From positions 7,630,291-7,694,290 of the forward strand of contig JAJLRJ010000009.1 of the NCBI GenBank assembly GCA_024195265.1: a stretch of 64,000 nt of DNA. The letters are read 5' to 3'. Of the stretch, positions 58,720 through 64,000 are shown piece by piece. The notes beneath the pieces were generated by a model that saw nothing but the letters and a program-made list of their open reading frames with translations, ran no database searches and had not been told where the DNA came from. This DNA comes from Dendrophyllia cribrosa (lineage: Eukaryota > Cnidaria > Anthozoa > Scleractinia > Dendrophylliidae). Made by a program: the position numbers and the translations under genes. Within the stretch, counting starts at the first letter, position 1. Each line of letters opens with the position of its first letter.

Positions 58720-61700
58720 GTAAGTGGTCTAACATGCAGTGTACGTCGCTATGGTTACGGTACTAATAATAATGGTGGTGTAGTGGTTAGCGCGTCGGAC
58801 TTTCAACCTGAAGGTCGGTGGTTCGAGCCTAGTCTGCGCCGTCGTATTGTTCCCTTAGATAAGAAAATTTGCTCACACCGTCTCTTTTCACCCAGGTGTA
58901 TAAATGGGTACCGGCGACATAATGTTGGCGGTAACCCTGCGATAGACTAGCATCCCATCCAGCGGGGTGGGGGGGGGGGGGGGGGGCAGTTACGAATTTC
59001 AGTCACTTCATACTACGGAAACCCTGTTAAACCCCGGCAGATGTGAGCCACTAGACATGTGAAGACTTAATCTTACCTTACAAGATGGCTCTAACGTATG
59101 AACCAGTGCATAAAATAGTGAAGTTTGATAACTCAATTGAAAGCAAAGGTCTTTTCTTATTTCCTATTATGCTCTACAAGGCTGTTCAGTCTTGCCCATA
59201 CTTGGAAGTATGTTCATGTCGCGAGTCGCGAACGTTCCAGTCATATTGTGTGACAGTTGATCTATTTTAGAATTGCGTGATGCAGGGTACCTTAGTAATA
59301 GAAATCGGAAGTGCGTGTTATTAGAATCAAGCTTGACAGTTTCAATTAGTCGGATTACCAGTTAATTATCAACAGATTGTCAATGCCTTTCTTCTTATCA
59401 ACAAACCGAATAAGCTTGCATTTTTTATAATAATGACATGTAATATTCCGCGATGATCATCAAAGTGTATGTTTAGAAGTGGTTCAGCCAATCAAATTAA
59501 GTTTCGCTAAGCTTAGGGAGTGTCGCGCAACCGGTGTTTTAGATTTTCTCATTTCATATCAATAAACCTGTGAAATTTGCGAAGAACGGCCTGTCGAGTC
59601 TTGGCATTCGCAAAATTCATTCAATTGAAAATAAATATAATAAGATTCTTTTGGGACTAAAATGGTGAAATAACCCCTCTATGTCATGATGGTGACAATT
59701 CACTTATTTTGTTGTTTGTTTCTCATTTAACGCATTTTCTAATACGAAGACCCTCTTGGAATGGAAAGTGGAGCCATCACTGATGCCCAGTTAAGCGCCT
59801 CTTCACATAACGACAAAGACTTCCCGTATGATCATTCTGCAAGTCAGGCAAGGTTGAATTCAAAACAGCAATGGAAGAAAGGGTCCTGGTCAGCACTCAA
59901 AAACGATCTCAATCAATGGATTCAGGTGAATCTTGGTAGTTACACCAAAGTTACACGTGTAGCGACTCAAGGGAATTCATATCGATTGGCAGAGTGGGTA
60001 ACAAGGTACAAGATTCAGTATAGCACTGACGGACTCGCCTTCCAGTTTTACGAAGAGCCGGGGAACGATTCAGCAAAGGTGAGTGCATGCCCGGTGTTCG
60101 GGGAGGGGGGGGGGGGGGTGGGGCAGTACTCGAGAGATGCACGAGTAGGATGATGCGGTGCGGCTGGGCCGCTCAAACCTTGACCCTGTTTAAGACACAT
60201 CTCTAATTTTCTTACCCTGTTTTAAGACAGAATTTTTGAGACACCGTGAAATTGCCCCACAGGTTTTGTTGTAAAGATACCCCGTTAAAGACAAAGTGAT
60301 GAAATCGATACCCCATACAAGACAAAAACCCACGAAAACCATACACTGTCGGGCTTCACGTCCCTGTTAAGGCTTCCCCCCCCTCTCCCCGCGAGAGTGC
60401 ATGCTGAGGTTCTCGTTAGTTTAACACAGTAATCTCTAGGTTCTGTATTTTCTGTTTTTATCCCACCACCAGACTTCGTTTTGCCATTCCAACTTGAAGC
60501 TCACTTAATTAAAGGCTCCTATGAGCCAGCTCGTGAAGACGAAATGCTATAAATAAAAAAAATAATTATGCACACCTTCGGACCCTCCTCTCCCCTAGAC
60601 GTTTTGCTCCACCGACCCCCACCCCCCTGCGTCCAACTCCCCACTACTCCCTCCCTCAAACACCGTTTCCATGGGTAAGGCAGGTGACAATTACATATTG
60701 CTGGCTCAAAGTAACAGCTGATCGATCGACCGACCGACCGAGTGAAATTTCTCCCCAAAGGCGAAAACTCGTTTCAACGTTTCGCACTGATTCACGAGTT
60801 AAATACCCCTAAGCAATGATATAAGAGCTTGCCGCAAATTTGAGTCTGCCGTGTTAGGATGCCTTAAAGCTCGTCGTTGAAAAATGCTACACAAACTAGC
60901 CGCCATCAAGTTAAAGCAAGAAGACCTCACTTTAAAACTTTTTAGTACAAAGAATGAAATAAATACTCCTTGACTCCTTGGATAGGAGAAAAGGGCATTT
61001 CAAAAAATTGCAATGTGATTACCAGTCAAATAAAGCTTGATTTTTCTCTCAGAAGAGAAAAATATCCCAGTACTTATCCATGCGTGCGCTTGCAGTATGA
61101 AACAAACCAGTCCTTTAAAAATACAATTCCCTGTCCCAATGGGTGTTTTAAAGGGTTTCTCCTTTTACTAGTTACAGCAGTTAAAAAAAATGATTACGAC
61201 TTTTTAACGGAGAATATTCACTTTAACCGTGCTAACTGGTTCTTCATATCATGTTTTATAATTTTAGATCGTCAATTTTCAATTTTCCTCGTGTTTTTTA
61301 GGTGTTTCATGGGAATCACGACAGCGACACTATCGTTTACAACAAACTGGATCCACCAATCTTAACACGCTACATTAGACTATTACCAGTAGCGTGGAAC
61401 AAACACATAGCCATGAGGATCGAAATCTATGGTTGTCGAGGTATTCTGGAATAATCTATCAATTCCAATATTGTATATTGTTTTAATAGATAGGTGCTGT
61501 ATGTCTCACGTAATACGTTATGTCTGCTAAACTCGAGTAACTCGCTTAGAGCAATTGGGTGTTGCAAGGTCGCGCTTCCTTTAGTTTTGCGTTGCTACGC
61601 TTTATGATTGGTGAAAAACGTGCATCACTTTCTAAGCCAATCAGAAGTTAAACCAAAACCAGATATCCCGCGCTTCGTCGGCTAATGATTTCGTTGAATA

Positions 61701-62829
61701 TTTAACAACTATTCACCGTAGTGGAGGTGGGTAGTGGTGGATAGTATATAGTATATACTGAAACAGTGAGATAATATAACGAAAATGATGCTTTTTAACT
61801 CATTTATTCCTGTCAACGATTACAATTTTCGCGCGCAAATTGCTGGGAGGTGAATAGCACTTGCTATTCCGAGTTTCAGTAGCCAATCAGAGCGCGCCAA
61901 CAATGCTATCCACTGTTTCAGTATATACTAATTAACAATTATTGGATGAGGTTGAGCATGATAGCGATAATTATCAAGGCCAAAGTTTGTGTTATCTGCC
62001 GAAGCCGAAGGCTGAGGCGGATAACACAAACTGAGGCCTTGATAATTATCGCTATCATGCGAAAACCGAATCCAATAATTGTTTTATTATGCATATTCCT
62101 GAGCTGCACTTGTAAAGACAAGAGCGCGCACAAAAAAGTGATCAATGCACAGCAGTCAACTTGTAAGTAAACAACTTACGTCACTTCTGCATGCATAAAA
62201 CTATTGTCTGTAGGTATGACGTCACTTCTACATATATAAAATTCATTGTCTGTAGGTATGACGTAACAGAAACAGCAAGCAATAATTAGCTGCGTGCTTA
62301 TAGCCAATCAAAATCGAGCTAGTGACACCAACGTATAATAATTCAGGTTAACAGCTGGATTGTCAGGACCTGTTGTGATTGACATATCAATTTGGTTTAA
62401 AAAGATAAAATTAAAACACGCTCTATACACTGTACGAGCACTGCTGAACGACCTGAACTCATTGTACGTATTCTTTCCATGCTTTAAAATATTAATTTAG
62501 GTTGCATTGAACCTCTTGGGATGGAAAGTAAAGCGATCTTTGATGCCCAGATTAGCGCGTCTTCACAGGTGGATGAAAATCATTCTGCAGCACAAGCCAG
62601 GTTGCATCTCAAAGCAGATGGAAGCAAAGGCGGAGGTTGGTCAGCTCTCGTAAGTGATGTTGATCAGTGGCTTCAAGTGGATCTTGGTAGTTACACCACT
62701 GTGACACGTGTAGCGACTCAGGGGAAAAATGGATTTGGAAGTTGGTGGGTTACCAAGTACAGGTTACAGTACAGTGACGACGGAATGACCTTTCAGTTTT
62801 ACAAAGATCCATCGGACACTTCAGCGAAG
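58360..62829 (+). CDS. CUB and F5/8C (discoidin) domain protein, partial
   Basis: Exons seen: 58360-58719 (CUB), 59750-60078 and 61302-61440 (first F5/8C domain), 62501-62829 (first half of a second F5/8C domain). Phases are 1-1 for CUB, then 1-0 and 0-1, then 1-0, so the exons join without frame change. The gene continues past the right edge, since the second half of the last domain is not in the remaining 1.2 kb. The 5' end with a signal peptide was not found. F5/8C domains bind carbohydrate, lipid or protein surfaces and CUB domains bind proteins outside the cell, so the product is probably secreted or a surface receptor. No enzyme or membrane domain is visible. Confidence 0.85.
58772..59085 (+). 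mobile_element. tRNA-derived SINE in the CUB/F5-8C gene
   Basis: The head GGTGGTGTAGTGGTTAGCGC carries an A box and GGTGGTTCGAGCC a B box. The conserved body GCGATAGACTAGCATCCCAT is typical of a widespread metazoan SINE body. An 18 G run (58969-58986) interrupts it. It starts 53 bp after the CUB exon, in the sense direction. Not a functional tRNA: the acceptor ends do not pair. Confidence 0.8.
59086..59749. other. Intron sequence, nothing recognised
   Basis: AT-rich intron between the SINE and the first F5/8C exon. A 61-codon frame at 59085-59270 has no family resemblance and lies inside the intron. Confidence 0.5.
59750..61440 (+). CDS. First F5/8C domain (two exons)
   Basis: 59750-60078 gives DPLGMESGAITDAQLSASS, WSALKNDLNQWIQVNLGS, then VTRVATQG and VTRYKIQYSTDG, ending SAK. 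61302-61440 gives VFHGNHDSDTIVYNKLDPP, TRYIRLLPVAW and IEIYGCRG. All are diagnostic F5/8C motifs. The N-terminal Cys that normally precedes PLGMES is absent in this exon, so the partner of the final Cys is probably the Cys at the end of the CUB exon (VNCSG). The intron between the halves holds a 14 G run (60105-60118) and a MITE. Confidence 0.9.
60516..60800 (-). mobile_element. AACTCGTGAAT-family MITE, copy 3, reversed
   Basis: Begins CTCCTATGAGCCAGCTCGTG and ends TTCACGAGTTAAA. The interior GCGTCCAACTCCC and CCATGGGTAAGGCAGGTGAC matches the reverse of the unit in 12094-12479. A GATCGATCGACCGACC run is present. It lies in the intron between the halves of the first F5/8C domain. Confidence 0.75.
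61749..61932. mobile_element. MITE, 184 bp
   Basis: AGTATATACTGAAACAGTG and CACTGTTTCAGTATATACT are perfect inverted repeats of 19 bp at the ends. Confidence 0.85.
61934..62084. mobile_element. Foldback element, 151 bp
   Basis: AACAATTATTGGAT..., GCATGATAGCGATAATTATC and GTTTGTGTTATC pair with their inverted partners. The arms are about 65 bp around a GAAGCCGAAGGCTGAGG loop. Confidence 0.85.
62185..62275 (+). repeat. Two-copy 46 bp tandem repeat
   Basis: ATTGTCTGTAGGTATGACGT occurs twice, with a CATGCATAAAA / CATATATAAAA-type segment before each. Confidence 0.7.
62501..62829 (+). CDS. Second F5/8C domain, first half
   Basis: The exon gives GCIEPLGMESKAIFDAQISA, then VDQWLQVDLGSYTTVTRV, WVTKYRLQYSDDG and DTSAK, with donor GTAATA. 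It has its own N-terminal Cys, unlike the first domain. Close similarity to exon 59750-60078 (same length within one codon, same phases) shows tandem duplication of the domain. Confidence 0.9.
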
Positions 62830-63317
62830 GTAATATTATTTTCGGTATTTTGTTTACCTTTTAAATATCATTTACAATACTTTTTGGTCTTCACAACTGA
62901 ATAGATATCACACTTTAAGTGACGGTTTCCCAAGGTCACTTCACAGTTAGGTACCCTCAAAAACGATCTATTTTTTCTTAAAGAAACGCTGTCCCGCCGA
63001 AATAACAAAATGTCGCTTAGCTTTTTTCTATCACGGTTATATCGCCAAATGCCACCAAATATACAACGAAATTAGATAAAGAGACTCTATAAGCAAAACA
63101 GAAGCAGTAGTTGGAGACAAAGTGCAGGAATGCAAGGATGGAAGTGGATTACAGTTCATCGAATTTGACTTCATGACAAGCGGTCAAGAAATCAAAATTG
63201 CCATTTTTGGGGAATTTTCCCCCTATTTTAAGACAATAAAGCAAGGTTAAAGCAAGCTCCAGGCCACAATAATGGAAACACGATGTATCAGTCGGGACAC
63301 TGTATCTTAACCCTTGA
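62830..63317. other. Intron, no exon recognised
   Basis: I searched for the second half of the F5/8C domain (VYN...PP...TRYIRL...GC) and did not find it here or to the right edge. Confidence 0.5.
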
Positions 63318-63482
63318 AATACTTAGCGTACCAAATCTTGATTTCAGAAAAATACCAAATTGCATTTTATAAAATATTGACAAACAAATGGTACCATGCA
63401 AAAGTACTACTGAAGAGGTTTCATTTGAATGGTCACACCATAGGATTTTGTCCACAGACTCAAAAGTTAGAGCGACACTAGC
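63318..63482 (-). repeat. Single inverted copy of the 88 bp unit
   Basis: TGGTACCATGCAAAAGTACT, CATTTGAATGGTCACACCAT and GACTCAAAAGTTAG are the reverse of the unit amplified at 5131-5748. The flank AATTGCATTTTATAAAA also matches in reverse. Confidence 0.85.
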
Positions 63483-63699
63483 ATGTTTCCATAATTGACT
63501 CAAAAGGTGTTAGAACTACACTTCATATCTCCATAATTGACTCTCGGAGTGAAGGGGTGAAGGGTACCAATAGCGATCATTCAATGGTTAGTGAGAAGAG
63601 TAAGTTGTGATATATCTTTATGTATACTGTAACTGTTAATTATTTGAACAAGATTCAAGGTGTAAAGCGAAGAAATGCTCCTCGCAGTTGTGTTTTGCA

Positions 63700-63878
63700 T
63701 AGACTGCTAGCAGTCCCTCTCTGGATAGTCAAGCGGGAGAGCAAATACGCGATCGGCGATTCGAGCGCCGAGGGGGCTCTGGGTAAGAGGCCCGTTCGCT
63801 CGCTCCAGTCTCGCCGAGCTTGTTTTTGTTATTCGCTCGCCCGCTCGGCTGACTGAAAAGGGACAGCTAGCAGTCTTT
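63700..63878. mobile_element. hAT-like MITE, 179 bp, 8 bp target duplication
   Basis: AGACTGCTAGCAGTCCCT and AGGGACAGCTAGCAGTCT are inverted ends (one mismatch region). GTTTTGCA flanks it (63692-63699, 63879-63886). An 8 bp duplication is characteristic of hAT elements. Confidence 0.85.
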
Positions 63879-64000
63879 GTTTTGCAATTGCTTGCAAAGA
63901 AGCCTAAAAATGTTTTTAAATTATATGATTCATTCATATACCTAATTTGTCATGCGATCACTTTCGTGGGAACATATGAACTCACAGTTGGCCTTGCACC

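Overview
This window looks like nuclear DNA from an anthozoan cnidarian, probably a stony coral or a close relative. The evidence is AT-rich sequence, short exons with GT/AG introns, a very high density of small inverted-repeat transposons, several non-LTR retrotransposon fragments, tRNA-derived SINEs, many G/C homopolymer runs, and a CUB plus F5/8C (discoidin) gene. The species cannot be named from the sequence alone.

Layout. 1-4 kb holds no gene I can support and three small inverted-repeat elements. 4.57-7.7 kb holds a small four-exon plus-strand gene of unknown function. 8.7-13.1 kb is repeats and hairpins. 13.1-26.5 kb and 31.1-43.5 kb are two direct copies of one segmental duplication. 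Each carries a complete minus-strand choline dehydrogenase-like gene (GMC oxidoreductase, seven exons, 590 and 589 aa). A 3.7 kb inverted-repeat structure lies between them. 45.3-51.3 kb holds a third, more diverged choline dehydrogenase paralogue on the plus strand with the same exon plan. 51.4-58.3 kb is a transposon graveyard containing a 1.27 kb array of 30 bp units. From 58.36 kb to beyond the right edge is a plus-strand gene with one CUB domain, one complete F5/8C domain and the first half of another.

How the genes relate. The three dehydrogenase genes share exon lengths (173, 506, 231-234 and 202 nt internal exons) and intron phases, so they descend from one ancestor: an older inverted duplication (copy C), then a recent tandem one (A and B). 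A and B have a basic, probably mitochondrial leader on a separate first exon spliced through a GC-AG intron, as expected for the enzyme that oxidises choline to betaine aldehyde. Comparing A with B shows which insertions came after the duplication: a LINE, a 1.1 kb element, a 1.67 kb nested TIR element, several MITEs, and an expansion of a tRNA-like 71 bp unit from 3 to about 19 copies.

The most interesting points are the tRNA-like array, the one-base splice mismatch in gene C, tandem copies of a 5' splice site in gene C, a helicase fragment inside a nested TIR element, and the 30 bp satellite bracketed by direct repeats. Exon boundaries were read by eye from splice consensus, phase and agreement among paralogues. 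No alignment or database search was run.
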